A DNA stretch of 64,000 nucleotides, from NCBI RefSeq assembly GCF_900112025.1, contig NZ_FOKL01000002.1, positions 644,339 through 708,338 of the forward strand, given 5' to 3'. Positions 45,768-55,018 of the stretch are shown here, piece after piece. This stretch comes from Janthinobacterium sp. 344. GTDB lineage: Bacteria; Pseudomonadota; Gammaproteobacteria; Burkholderiales; Burkholderiaceae_D. The translations under genes and the position numbers were made by a program. The stretch's first letter is position 1; the number at the start of each line of letters is the position of its first letter. A model generated the notes under the pieces. It was not told the DNA's origin and searched no databases. It saw only the letters and a list, made by a program, of their open reading frames with translations.

Positions 45768-46482
45768 TGGATGGCCGCTGCCGGCCCGCTTGACAGCGCC
45801 GCCACTACGCGGCTTGCCGGCCATGCAGGCGCGCTGGGTCGATGGCATCAAGCGTGCCGCCCTGCGCCAACTGCATGCCAGCGTGGCCGGTGAACGGCTG
45901 CTGTTGCGTATCTACCTGATCGGCGAGGAGTCCAGCGAAATCGCGCTGCAGTCTGACCTGCTGGGCCAGCCGCCGGCCTGGCTGGTGCGACAAATGGAAA
46001 AGCACCTGGCGGACGAACGGCGTCATGCTTCACTGTTTGCGGCTGCACTAACGGCGCGGGGAGGGATAGCGCCGATGCCTTTATCCGCGCGGCCCGATGC
46101 GCTCACCCTGCGCAAGATCGCGCAATGGCGCACACTCGCGCATCGCTACGGCACCAGCTTTTCAGCAGGCCACCTCATCCCGGCGTTCGCTATCGGCTTG
46201 TGCGCCGAACAGACGTTCACCCGCGTTCTGCGGCGCCATTGCGCGCTGATTGGCACAGTTCATCCGCTATATCCCCTGTTGGTTGGCGTGCTGAACGATG
46301 AAGACCGCCACGTTCGCTTGTGCCAGCATACGTTGGCGCGTCTGGTGCAGCCGTCCGAACACGGGAACCTCGCATCGCTGCTCGATGAGATTCGCGCCAT
46401 CGACCGTGCCTGGGGCGTCTCCAGCGCGCTCATCATGTATCTGGCCGGCGTCGCGTTGCGGCTGTGGCCCGCACGCCAATGA
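45751..46482 (+). CDS. Ferritin-like diiron protein
   Basis: About 243 residues, mainly helical, with carboxylate/histidine pairs that suggest a di-iron four-helix bundle: IGEESSEIA, EKHLADERRHASLF, CAEQTFTRV and LNDEDRHVRLC (ExxH-type pairs). Such proteins may be oxidases, hydroxylases or N-oxygenases. The start at 45751 overlaps the previous gene; 45823 is an alternative. The stop overlaps the next start (ATGA). Confidence 0.65.
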   Translation: MRLHADGWPLPARLTAPPLRGLPAMQARWVDGIKRAALRQLHASVAGERLLLRIYLIGEESSEIALQSDLLGQPPAWLVRQMEKHLADERRHASLFAAALTARGGIAPMPLSARPDALTLRKIAQWRTLAHRYGTSFSAGHLIPAFAIGLCAEQTFTRVLRRHCALIGTVHPLYPLLVGVLNDEDRHVRLCQHTLARLVQPSEHGNLASLLDEIRAIDRAWGVSSALIMYLAGVALRLWPARQ

Positions 46483-47597
46483 ACACCATCAAGGTGACCT
46501 ATCTGGCAACAGCCGACGCCCGCGGCCACCTGATGCGCGCGCAACTACTCACGCATGCGTTGCGCGAATACGGCGCCGATGTCGATGTACTGACCACATC
46601 GGACGAAGGGGTCGCTTTCCTGGCCGGCTTTGGCATCACTGCGCACGTGCTGTCGCACCACTACGCAGTTCAGTTCGACACCCGGCAAAATATGCTGCCC
46701 GCAGAAACGGACGCAAATATCGCCAACTATCTGTTCCGACCGTCGCGGATGTGCCGCGACATTATGCAACTACGCGTCGCTCTGCGCAGCGCGGACTTAA
46801 TCATCAACGACTCCTTTCACCCGGCATTGCTGTTCATGGGCTGCATGCCGGCATGGCGGGGCAAGGTGGTACACGTCTACGGCGCCAGCTTGCGGCAGGC
46901 GGTCCAAAACAATTTTTCCGGGCGAATACCAGCTATCCTGTCACGCCTGTTCCATCGCATCGTCGGATGGCAGATCAACGCCAGCTTAGCGCGCATTGAG
47001 CACGACTTCAGCTACGAGGCAACTTGTGACGGCGCCACATTCCGCCTGCCGACTCCGGTCGTTGTGGCCGCGTTGTTTGACACCGCAATGCCGCGTGCGC
47101 AGGCGCGCGCAGCTGTCTACCTCAATCCACATTTTCGCGACCCCTGCCTGGCCGATGGTGTCGAAACCGGCTTGGGTATCGCCGGCATGCACGCAACGCT
47201 GGTCGGCGAGGGTTATGCCGGCCGCGCGCGATGGGAGGCGCAGGACACCGGCTGGGTGCGGGAAGCTGCCGCCAGCAACCTGATCGTCTCGGCACCCGGC
47301 ATGGCGGCGTTGTCGGTGGCGCTGGTCTACGGTCGACCCATCGTACTGTTGCTAACCGAGCAGCCGGAGCAGAAAATCAACGCAGCGCGCGCGGCGGCGC
47401 TGGGACTGGCACATCGCATCGTCGTCTGGCGCGGCGACGCGGCAACGTTCGCCCAAGATCTGTGCAGCGCGTGCGCCGATCTGCTACAAAGCGCCCCTAC
47501 CTTGCCTGCGCCAGACGGCCGCGCGGTAGCCGGCGCACGCCTGCAGAGCTGGGTAGCGGTGCTGTACGAGCTGGCCGCGCGGTCTGTCCACCGATGA
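46479..47597 (+). CDS. GT-B-fold glycosyltransferase
   Basis: 372 residues with a two-domain GT-B layout. The N-terminal part begins with VTYLATADARGHLMRAQLLTHAL. The C-terminal nucleotide-binding region has NLIVSAPGMAALSVALVYGRPIVLLL and NAARAAALGLAHRI, similar to MurG/UGT-type enzymes. It should transfer a sugar to a lipid or small-molecule acceptor. It is translationally coupled to the diiron protein. Confidence 0.75.
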   Translation: MNTIKVTYLATADARGHLMRAQLLTHALREYGADVDVLTTSDEGVAFLAGFGITAHVLSHHYAVQFDTRQNMLPAETDANIANYLFRPSRMCRDIMQLRVALRSADLIINDSFHPALLFMGCMPAWRGKVVHVYGASLRQAVQNNFSGRIPAILSRLFHRIVGWQINASLARIEHDFSYEATCDGATFRLPTPVVVAALFDTAMPRAQARAAVYLNPHFRDPCLADGVETGLGIAGMHATLVGEGYAGRARWEAQDTGWVREAAASNLIVSAPGMAALSVALVYGRPIVLLLTEQPEQKINAARAAALGLAHRIVVWRGDAATFAQDLCSACADLLQSAPTLPAPDGRAVAGARLQSWVAVLYELAARSVHR

Positions 47598-47598
47598 G

Positions 47599-48528
47599 AT
47601 GTACATCATGAGGCCTCCATTACCGGCGCATCTCACAACGATCAGCAATCCGCGCGCATTACTCGCCATAGCACTTGACTGGGCGCTGATTGCTGCCTGC
47701 TTCATCGTAGCTATCCGATTTCCCCATCCGCTGGTGTTCCTGCTGAGCGCGATCCTGATCGCCCGCACTCAGCTCGCACTAGCCGTGCTGATGCATGAAA
47801 GCGCTCACGGGACCCTGCTGTCGTATCGGCGCCTGAACGACATCGCAGGCCAGCTGTTCGCGGCAGCGCCACTGCTGCTGGTGATGGATTTCTATCGCAG
47901 CGGGCACTTGCAGCATCACCGCGCGCCGATGGTGGCCGACGATCCGGTCGCCACCATATTCGGCATCAACGACTACCCCGTGACGCGTAGAGAATTGGTG
48001 TGGCGTTTGTTCAAAGATGCCACCGGTATCGGTTACTTCCTCAGCGCGCGCAACCTGGTACGCACCAGGCAGCGTGGCCGCAATCCGCACAAGGCTGCCG
48101 GCCACAGCAAGGGGTTCTACGCAATCGCCAGCATCGTTGCGGTGCAGGGCGTGATGATCGGCCTGCTCGCGGCAGCAGGACATGCAGCGCTGTATTTCGG
48201 GCTTTGGATCTTGCCAGCGCTGACCTTGCTACCGCTGTTCGGGCGCATACGCGCGATCACCGAGCATGCCGGCTACCGGGCGTCGGAAGACCAGCGATTC
48301 AGTGCGCGTACCGTCGTACGGCGCAGCTGGCAAACTTTTTTCGTCGGACCACATCGAATCCATTACCATATCGAGCATCATGAATATCCACGCGTCCCCT
48401 TCTATCACCTGCAACAAGTGCATGCGCTAATGGCGCAACAAGGCCGCCTGCCGGCGGCCAACTTGTATCGATCGTATGGACAGGTGCTGAGAGACGTCAG
48501 CCAACTCAAGCAAACTGCTGAACACTGA
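47599..48528 (+). CDS. Fatty acid desaturase family membrane protein
   Basis: 309 residues with about four membrane helices and the three histidine boxes of acyl-lipid desaturases: HESAHG (near 66), HLQHH (near 103) and HIEHHEYP (near 259), which bind two irons. It should introduce a double bond or hydroxyl into an acyl chain. It follows the GT-B gene by one base and is the last gene of this operon. Confidence 0.88.
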   Translation: MYIMRPPLPAHLTTISNPRALLAIALDWALIAACFIVAIRFPHPLVFLLSAILIARTQLALAVLMHESAHGTLLSYRRLNDIAGQLFAAAPLLLVMDFYRSGHLQHHRAPMVADDPVATIFGINDYPVTRRELVWRLFKDATGIGYFLSARNLVRTRQRGRNPHKAAGHSKGFYAIASIVAVQGVMIGLLAAAGHAALYFGLWILPALTLLPLFGRIRAITEHAGYRASEDQRFSARTVVRRSWQTFFVGPHRIHYHIEHHEYPRVPFYHLQQVHALMAQQGRLPAANLYRSYGQVLRDVSQLKQTAEH

Positions 48529-48579
48529 CCGCATGCTTTGCGTTCGTACACGATCAATTGCGGAGAAAGCGTCAATGCC

Positions 48580-48939
48580 ATGATGAATCATTTGCCAGAG
48601 CAAGCAGCAAATAAGAAGAAAGCATATCTGCTTGGGCTGCTCATCGGATTTCTCCCGATTCTCGCCTTTTTCCTGCTCCTGATCGATCACCCGACTGAGT
48701 TGATTGGGATATTCACAGGCATCAGCGTGCCTGATTTCAACGACAGGCCACTGAAAATCCCGCTTGCGGGCATCGCACTGTGCCTGTTTCTTTGGGCATC
48801 GTTCAAGCTGCAAAAATCAGGCCAAATCACAATGGGCGAGCAGTATGGATTAGTTTTTATTGCAACACTCATTGTCGTGGTGCGGTTCTTGATTTTCCTG
48901 CATGAACTGGGGCAAGAATTGAGAGGCCTCGGGTGGTAA
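48580..48939 (+). CDS. Small membrane protein of unknown function
   Basis: 119 residues with three hydrophobic segments (about 15-33, 56-75, 88-108). The base composition is clearly AT-richer than the conserved parts of the window. It may be an accessory or immunity-type protein, but there is no direct evidence. Confidence 0.5.
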   Translation: MMNHLPEQAANKKKAYLLGLLIGFLPILAFFLLLIDHPTELIGIFTGISVPDFNDRPLKIPLAGIALCLFLWASFKLQKSGQITMGEQYGLVFIATLIVVVRFLIFLHELGQELRGLGW

Positions 48940-49030
48940 TAACTGCGAAGGAGCTGAACCGGTCAAAGTTACCCCAGACACAGCGGCAAGGCATGGATAA
49001 AATCGAGACGATGTATTTGGGAAATGACAG

Positions 49031-49501
49031 ATGAAGAAAATCATATCCATATTTCTAATGCTATCAACAACAAACTGTCATGCAATCCATAGTTACTTAA
49101 AAAACGTTTATATTGATAACGAAAAAAATGTTCATATCATCTCTGCAGAAGGCCGAGATGAAAAAATAAGCAAGAGCGGCGATGCGGCAGACGCAACCTT
49201 GTCACCCGATAAGCGTAGCGCTGCCTGGCGAGTACTAAATGCATGGATTGCGGAAGGAGATACCGAACCAGGAACCAGCCAGCTTGCAATTTATCGAGAC
49301 GGTCAGCTTCGACATATAAAGTGTGAGCCATTCATACGAGATTATTGGTTTTGGATGCAAGGCAAACAGGTCGCCATCGATTGTGGTGGTCGACATTTTG
49401 CAGGAACCCAATCCTTATATGACATCGATACCTTGCGTATGCTTGAATCATTCTTTCAACCGGATATCCCGGAAGATAGACACCCAGTTTGGTCCAAATA
49501 G
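49031..49501 (+). CDS. Secreted hypothetical protein, AT-rich
   Basis: 156 residues with a signal peptide (cleavage near CHA) and a beta-rich body in which WFWMQGKQVAIDCGGRHFAGTQSLYDIDT is the most distinctive part. The codon use is AT-rich, unlike core genes here. It lies just before a PAAR-like remnant, so an immunity or effector-associated role is conceivable, but this is inference. Confidence 0.55.
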   Translation: MKKIISIFLMLSTTNCHAIHSYLKNVYIDNEKNVHIISAEGRDEKISKSGDAADATLSPDKRSAAWRVLNAWIAEGDTEPGTSQLAIYRDGQLRHIKCEPFIRDYWFWMQGKQVAIDCGGRHFAGTQSLYDIDTLRMLESFFQPDIPEDRHPVWSK

Positions 49502-49520
49502 GAAGCAATCGCCCCGCTGA

Positions 49521-49613
49521 TTGAGCGCCGGAGGTATTCCCGTGGCCGTCCATGGCTGCAAGACGGCGTGCGGATGGTCGGTGATCGGCAAAGTCAACGC
49601 GACAGTGGAATAG
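49521..49613 (+). pseudogene. Remnant of a PAAR-domain protein gene
   Basis: A 30-codon segment reads IPVAVHGCKTACGWSVIG and ends NATVE before a stop, resembling the C-terminus of PAAR spike proteins (the VAxxGCKTACG...ATV pattern). An in-frame stop precedes it immediately, and no start or upstream domain is present. PAAR proteins tip the type VI secretion spike. The remaining bases up to the GntP gene hold AT-rich sequence (TTAATTGA repeats near 49686-49709) that may be the GntP promoter. Confidence 0.4.
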
Positions 49614-49737
49614 TTGACCGTTGGAATCTATATCTACGCGCAATCCTTGACCTTGCGTGTTGGCGCGTACCCGGTAAATGTGATATTAATTGAACAATTG
49701 ATTAATTAAACACTTTCATCACGCAAGGGCCAGACCG

Positions 49738-51132
49738 ATGTCTTTCCTCATAGTGCTGGCCGCTCTGGCCTTCCTCATGCTGGCCGCCTACCGCGGCTAC
49801 AGCGTGATCCTGTTTGCGCCCGTTGCCGCGCTGGGCGCCGTGCTGCTGACCGATCCGTCGGCCGTGCCGGCCGTCTTCAGCGGCATCTTCATGGAAAAGA
49901 TGGTCGGCTTCATCAAGCTGTATTTCCCCGTCTTCCTGCTCGGCGCCGTGTTCGGCAAGCTGATTGAACTATCCGGGTTTTCACAGTCCATCGTCGTGGC
50001 GGCCATCCGCTACATCGGCAGCGCGCGCGCGAATGCCGTGATCGTCGCCGTGTGCGGCGCGCTGACCTACGGCGGCGTGTCGCTCTTCGTCGTGGTGTTC
50101 GCCGTGTATCCATTCGCGGCCGAGCTGTATCGCCAGAGTAATATCCCCAAGCGCCTGATGCCGGGCGCCATCGCCCTGGGCGCGTTCTCGTTCACCATGG
50201 ATACCTTGCCAGGCACGCCGCAGATCCAGAACATCATCCCCACCACCTTCTTCAATACCACCGGCTGGGCCGCGCCGTGGCTGGGCACCATCGGTGCCGT
50301 GCTGACGGTCGTGATGGGACTGGCCTTCCTGGAATGGCGCCGCCGTGCCGTCATGGCCACGGGCGAAGGCTACGGGGCCGAGGCCGAAAAGGCCACGGCG
50401 GGCGGCGGCGACCTGCCCCATCCGCTGCTGTCGGTGGCGCCCCTGGTGCTGGTGGGCGTGGCCAACTTTGCGCTGACCAGGCTGATTCCCCACTGGTACG
50501 GCGACAGCTATGTGCTGTCCGCCGACGCCCTGCCGGGCCTGCATGCGCCCGTATCGACATCGATCGCTTCCGTCACCGGCATCTGGGCCGTGGAAGGCGC
50601 CTTGCTGCTGGGCATTTTGCTCGTCTGCCTGACGGCGTTCGGGCGCATCCGCGCCGCCTTTGCCGAAGGCACCAAGGCGGCCGTGGGCGGCGCCCTGCTG
50701 GCGGCCATGAACACGGCGTCCGAATACGGCTTTGGCGGCGTCATCGCGGCACTGCCCGGCTTCCTGGCCGTCAGCAATACCTTGCGCAGCGTGCCCGATC
50801 CGCTCGTCAACGCGGCCGTGTCCGTGACGACGCTGGCCGGCATCACCGGTTCCGCCTCGGGCGGCATGAGCATCGCGCTGGCCGCCATGTCCGACAGTTT
50901 TATTCAAGCCGCGCAGCAGACGCACATTCCGCTGGAAGTCATGCACCGCGTGGTAGCCATGGCCAGCGGCGGCATGGATACCCTGCCGCACAATGGCGCC
51001 GTGATCACCCTGCTGGCCGTCACGGGCCTGACGCACCGCCAGTCCTACCGCGACATCTTCGGCATCACCATCATCAAGACCGTGGTGGTGTTTTTCGTGA
51101 TCGGCATTTACTACCTGACGGGGCTGGTGTAA
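49738..51132 (+). CDS. GntP-family permease
   Basis: 464 residues with about twelve membrane segments. Typical GntP elements include FIKLYFPVFLLGAVFGKLIELSGFS, GALTYGGVSLFVVVFAVYPF and SGGMDTLPHNGAVITLLAVTGLTH. The family carries gluconate and other hydroxy acids with protons; the substrate here is not certain. AAGGG ribosome site. It faces the cat-linked symporter gene convergently. Confidence 0.88.
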   Translation: MSFLIVLAALAFLMLAAYRGYSVILFAPVAALGAVLLTDPSAVPAVFSGIFMEKMVGFIKLYFPVFLLGAVFGKLIELSGFSQSIVVAAIRYIGSARANAVIVAVCGALTYGGVSLFVVVFAVYPFAAELYRQSNIPKRLMPGAIALGAFSFTMDTLPGTPQIQNIIPTTFFNTTGWAAPWLGTIGAVLTVVMGLAFLEWRRRAVMATGEGYGAEAEKATAGGGDLPHPLLSVAPLVLVGVANFALTRLIPHWYGDSYVLSADALPGLHAPVSTSIASVTGIWAVEGALLLGILLVCLTAFGRIRAAFAEGTKAAVGGALLAAMNTASEYGFGGVIAALPGFLAVSNTLRSVPDPLVNAAVSVTTLAGITGSASGGMSIALAAMSDSFIQAAQQTHIPLEVMHRVVAMASGGMDTLPHNGAVITLLAVTGLTHRQSYRDIFGITIIKTVVVFFVIGIYYLTGLV

Positions 51133-51145
51133 GGGTTGGTATGCG

Positions 51146-52549
51146 CTATGGCCGCGACGACGCCGCCGGCTTCACCGCGGCCTGGGCCGGCTTGAACAGG
51201 TGGCTGATGCCCATGGTCAGCAGCGGACCGGCCAGCGCCAGGTAGGAGCTGTCCACGCCATATGGATTGCCAGCCAGGAACCAGCCGATGGTGGCGATCA
51301 CGGAGACGATCACGCCGACAAAGGCGCCGCGCGGCGTGCCGAATTTCGGCGCATAGAAAGCCATCAGCACCAGCACGGCCAGGGTGGCGCGCAGGGCCTT
51401 GCCGAGGAAGGCGATCATTAGCAGTTTTTCCGCATACAGCGCCAGCACCAGCGGCAGCAGGCCCGCCACGACGATGGCGATGCGCAGGAAGACCATCGAC
51501 TTCGCATCGTTTTTCGCCTTGTTGTACCACGGGTCATAGAAATCCTTCATCGCCAGGGTGGCCGATGCCAGCGTGGTGGCGGAAATGCCGCCGAACAGGG
51601 CGCCGGCCAGGCCGACGATCATGATGCTGGCGGAAAACGCGGGCATGTGGGCGATCAGGGTGGGAAATGCGTCGATCGACTTCATGCCCGGATACAACAC
51701 GGCGCTGCACATGCCGATCAGGGCCGCCATCAGGCCAAACGGAATCATCAGCGACGACACGTAATAACAGGCGCGCTTGGCGACAGCCGGGTTGTCCGTG
51801 CTGACCAGTGCCTGGATCACATACTGCGTGGCGAAGATGGAGCCGATGCCGCCGATCATCCAGGCGATGATCTGGCCCCAGCCGATTTCGATCCAGTTGA
51901 ACATCTTGGCCGGCAGCTGCGCCTGCAGCGCGCCGATGCCGCCCGTCGCTTCCAGCGCATACGCCAGCGCCAGGATCACGCCCAGGTATTTGACGATGGA
52001 GTGGGCGAAGTTGGTGTACACCACCGAGCGCATGCCGCCCAGGCTGACATAGATCACGGTGATGGCGCCCACCAGCAGGATGGCCACCGTCTTGTTGATG
52101 TGCAGCACGGCGGCCAGCACGGCGCCGCCGCTCGCGTACAGGGCGACGGCGACGATGCCCAGCGCGACGATGGTGAGGATGGACGCCGCATAACGCACGG
52201 GTTCGCCATACGTCTGCGCCAGGATGCCGGAAATTGTCGACTGCCCGCTTTCCTTGTATTTTTTTACCAGCACGATGGCCAGCAGCAAAAAGCCCAGCGA
52301 CAGCGCCACCAGGTTCCAGGCGGCGGAAATGCCCAGCTCATAACCTTTTTGCGCCGTGCCGATGCTGACGGAACTGCCGATGAATTCGGACAGCAGCAAG
52401 GCGCCGATCAAGAAGGCGGGATAATTGCGCCCGCCCGCCGTCATGCCTTCGCTGCTGTTGGCATGCTTGCGCACGCTGTACGTAATGTACGACATGAGGG
52501 CGAAATAACCCACCGTGACTGCCGCAATGATGATCAATCTGTTTTCCAT
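51146..52549 (-). CDS. Sodium:solute symporter family transporter
   Basis: 467 residues with about thirteen membrane segments and SSS features: the GGRNYPAFLIGALLLSEFIGSSVSIGTAQKGYE opening and an AALIGMCSAVLYPG core. It is 131 bases downstream of pcaD on the same strand and may import a substrate of the muconate branch. TTGGAG ribosome site. Confidence 0.88.
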   Translation of the reverse strand: MENRLIIIAAVTVGYFALMSYITYSVRKHANSSEGMTAGGRNYPAFLIGALLLSEFIGSSVSIGTAQKGYELGISAAWNLVALSLGFLLLAIVLVKKYKESGQSTISGILAQTYGEPVRYAASILTIVALGIVAVALYASGGAVLAAVLHINKTVAILLVGAITVIYVSLGGMRSVVYTNFAHSIVKYLGVILALAYALEATGGIGALQAQLPAKMFNWIEIGWGQIIAWMIGGIGSIFATQYVIQALVSTDNPAVAKRACYYVSSLMIPFGLMAALIGMCSAVLYPGMKSIDAFPTLIAHMPAFSASIMIVGLAGALFGGISATTLASATLAMKDFYDPWYNKAKNDAKSMVFLRIAIVVAGLLPLVLALYAEKLLMIAFLGKALRATLAVLVLMAFYAPKFGTPRGAFVGVIVSVIATIGWFLAGNPYGVDSSYLALAGPLLTMGISHLFKPAQAAVKPAASSRP

Positions 52550-52680
52550 GCGTCTACTCCAAGTCTGCTTTTCTTATTATTATTTTTCAAGAAAGCTTCC
52601 CCTGCCGCATGCCGGCTCAGCCGGTGGCGGTGCTCAGGGGCAAAGCAAAATATTGCCATACCCTCCAGGTACGGCAAGCC

Positions 52681-53472
52681 TTACGATAAAAATGTCCGCA
52701 GCTGTGCCGAAAACAGCGCACCCGCCTCGACGTTCGACAGGTGCGATGCGGGCAGGCTCGCCAGGCGGGCGCCCGCGATCCGCTGCTGCAGCCAGCGACC
52801 GTCTTCCACGGTGGTCACGGGATCGTACTCGCCAGCAATAATCAAGGTGGGTACGCTGATGCTGCCCACGGCGGCGCGCATGTCCGCCTGCGCCAGCGCT
52901 GCGCAGCAAGCCGCATAGCCTTCGGCATCCTGCCCGCGCAAGGTGGCGATCATGCGCGCCACCGTGGCCGCTTCGCGCGCGATGAAGGCTGGCGTGAACC
53001 AGCGCGCGGCGGCGCCATCGGCCACGCCGTCCATGCCTGCACGGCGCACCTGGTCGGCCCGCGCCAGCCACGCGTCGGCCGCGCCGATGCGCGCCGCCGT
53101 GTTGGCCAGCACCAGGCGCGTCAGGCGCTGCGGCTGGTGGATGCCCAGCCACTGGCCCGTCAAGCCGCCCATGGAGATGCCGCAGAACGCCGCTTGTGCC
53201 ACATCCAGGTGGTCCAGCAGCGCCACCACGTCCAGGCCCAGCCGGTCGATGCCGAACGGCGCGCCGCCGCCGGCGGACTGGCCATGGCCGCGCGTATCGC
53301 AGCGCACGACAAAATAATCGCCGGCCAGCGCAGCCGCCTGGGCATCCCACATGGACAGGTCCGTGCCCAGGGAATTCGACAGCACCAGGCACGGTTTGCC
53401 GCGCGCCCCATCGGTGCGGTAATGCAGCTCGGTATCGTCCACGCTGAACATGTGCGCGACAGTGTGTTTCAT
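52681..53472 (-). CDS. pcaD: 3-oxoadipate enol-lactonase
   Basis: 263 residues, an alpha/beta hydrolase: GISMGG nucleophile elbow, acid region AGEYDPVTT, and the histidine in PASHLSN. It opens enol-lactone to 3-oxoadipate in the beta-ketoadipate pathway. Its position directly after catC supports this over generic hydrolases. Confidence 0.92.
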   Translation of the reverse strand: MKHTVAHMFSVDDTELHYRTDGARGKPCLVLSNSLGTDLSMWDAQAAALAGDYFVVRCDTRGHGQSAGGGAPFGIDRLGLDVVALLDHLDVAQAAFCGISMGGLTGQWLGIHQPQRLTRLVLANTAARIGAADAWLARADQVRRAGMDGVADGAAARWFTPAFIAREAATVARMIATLRGQDAEGYAACCAALAQADMRAAVGSISVPTLIIAGEYDPVTTVEDGRWLQQRIAGARLASLPASHLSNVEAGALFSAQLRTFLS

Positions 53473-53505
53473 AGAATGCCTCCTTTGATCTTGCCGAGGT
53501 CCATG

Positions 53506-53796
53506 TCAGGAATCGTCGTCGCGGACCGAGGATGGATGGCGGCACAGCGGCATCACCTCGATTTGCATGTAGGGAAACAGCGGCAAGGAGGTCAGCACAT
53601 TGTGCAGCTCGTCGATGCTGCCGACATCGAAGACGCTGATGTTGGCGTATTGCCCCGCGATGCGCCACAGGTGGCGCCACTTGCCCTCCTGCTGCAGGCG
53701 CTGCGCCAGTTCCTTTTCCGTCTGCTTCAGCTGCGCCGCCTGTTCGGCCGGCATGCTGACAGGCAGGTTCACGTTCATGCGTACATGGAATAACAT
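53506..53796 (-). CDS. catC: Muconolactone delta-isomerase
   Basis: 96 residues matching the whole small enzyme: MLFHVRMNVNLP, EKELAQRLQQEGKWRHLWRIAGQYANISVFDV and LPLFPYMQIEVMPLCRHPSS. It converts muconolactone to enol-lactone. GGGAG ribosome site. It lies 10 bases after catB. Confidence 0.95.
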   Translation of the reverse strand: MLFHVRMNVNLPVSMPAEQAAQLKQTEKELAQRLQQEGKWRHLWRIAGQYANISVFDVGSIDELHNVLTSLPLFPYMQIEVMPLCRHPSSVRDDDS

Positions 53797-53806
53797 GGTG
53801 TCTCCC

Positions 53807-54916
53807 TTATTGACGCTGCAACGCATGCAGCTTGTCCATATCGATCTCGACGCCCAGGCCGGGGCCCGTCGGCACCTGCAGCATGAAGTCGCGGTACACG
53901 AGCGGCTCGCGCAGGACTTCCTGCGTCAGCAGCAGTGGCCCGAACAGTTCCGTGCCCCAGGCCAGCTCCGCGAACGTGGAACAGACATGGGCCGTGGCGG
54001 CCGTGCCGACGCCGCCTTCGAGCATGGTGCCGCCGTACAGGCCCACGCCGGCCAGGCGCGCCACGGTGGCCACTTCCAGCGCGGGCAGCAAGCCGCCCGA
54101 CTGGGTGATCTTCACCGCGAACACGTCGGCCGCGTCGGCCTGGGCCAGCGCCAGCGCATCTGCGGGGCCGTGCAAGGCTTCGTCGGCCATGATGGCCACG
54201 TCGAAGCGCTGCTTCAGGCGGGCCAGCGCGGCGCGGTTGCCCGCCTTGACGGGCTGTTCGATCAGGTCGATGCCGCCCGCTTCCAGCGCGGCGATGCCGC
54301 GCACGGCGTCCGTCTCGCTCCAGGCCTGGTTGACGTCGACGCGCACGCTGGCCCGGTCGCCCAGCGCCCGCTTGATTTCCAGCACGTGGGCCACATCGTC
54401 CATCACCTCGCGCAAGCCGATCTTCAGCTTGAAGATGCGGTGGCGGCGCAGTTCCAGCATTTTTTCGCCCTCGGCGATATCGCGCACGGTGTCGCCGCTG
54501 GCCAGTACCCAGGCCACGGGCAGCGCGTCGCGCACGCGCCCGCCCAGCAGCTCCGACAGCGGCACGCCCAGGCGGCGCGCCTGCGCATCGAGCAGCGCCG
54601 TTTCAATCGCGCACTTGGCGAAGCGGTTGCCCTGGATGACCTTGCGCACCCGCGCCATGGCCTTGGCGACTTCGCTCGCCTGCATGCCGAGCAGCAGGGG
54701 CGCGATATAGGTATCGATATTCGTCTTGATGCTTTCCGGGCTTTCGCCGCCGTAGCTCAAGCCGCCGATGGTGGTGGCCTCGCCCCAGCCAACGATGCCG
54801 TCGGCGCAGCGCAGGCGCACCAGCACCAGGGTTTGCGTATTCATGGTGGCGACGGAGAGCTTGTGCGGACGAATGGTCGGCACATCGACCAGGAAGGTCT
54901 CGATATGTTGAATCAT
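53807..54916 (-). CDS. catB: Muconate cycloisomerase
   Basis: 369 residues of the enolase superfamily: FKLKIGLR with the KxK catalytic lysine, VRVDVNQAW, IEQPV, MADEALHG metal ligands, and the partner lysine in FAVKITQSGG. It cyclises cis,cis-muconate. First gene of the cat operon and divergent from its regulator. catA (catechol dioxygenase) is not in the window. Confidence 0.95.
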   Translation of the reverse strand: MIQHIETFLVDVPTIRPHKLSVATMNTQTLVLVRLRCADGIVGWGEATTIGGLSYGGESPESIKTNIDTYIAPLLLGMQASEVAKAMARVRKVIQGNRFAKCAIETALLDAQARRLGVPLSELLGGRVRDALPVAWVLASGDTVRDIAEGEKMLELRRHRIFKLKIGLREVMDDVAHVLEIKRALGDRASVRVDVNQAWSETDAVRGIAALEAGGIDLIEQPVKAGNRAALARLKQRFDVAIMADEALHGPADALALAQADAADVFAVKITQSGGLLPALEVATVARLAGVGLYGGTMLEGGVGTAATAHVCSTFAELAWGTELFGPLLLTQEVLREPLVYRDFMLQVPTGPGLGVEIDMDKLHALQRQ

Positions 54917-54987
54917 ATTTATTCCGTATAATTCTGTAGAGTGGTGACACGATATGCCCCCAAAGTCCCCACGTCCAACACCGAGTT

Positions 54988-55004
54988 GGTATCGAATCTA
55001 TACC
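54988..55004. promoter_or_regulatory. LysR-type operator between catB and catR
   Basis: GGTAT and ATACC form a dyad with a seven-base spacer (GGTAT-N7-ATACC), giving the T-N11-A arrangement recognised by LysR regulators. It lies 15 bases before the catR start and about 72 bases from catB, so it fits autoregulation plus catB activation. Confidence 0.65.
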
Positions 55005-55018
55005 TGAAAGGTATGAAG

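Noticed and set aside
42719..49737. Attachment-site repeat of the tRNA-Pro 3' end at the far side of the island
   Set aside because: I scanned 49502-49737 for the tRNA end sequence and found no copy, so no att site is called.
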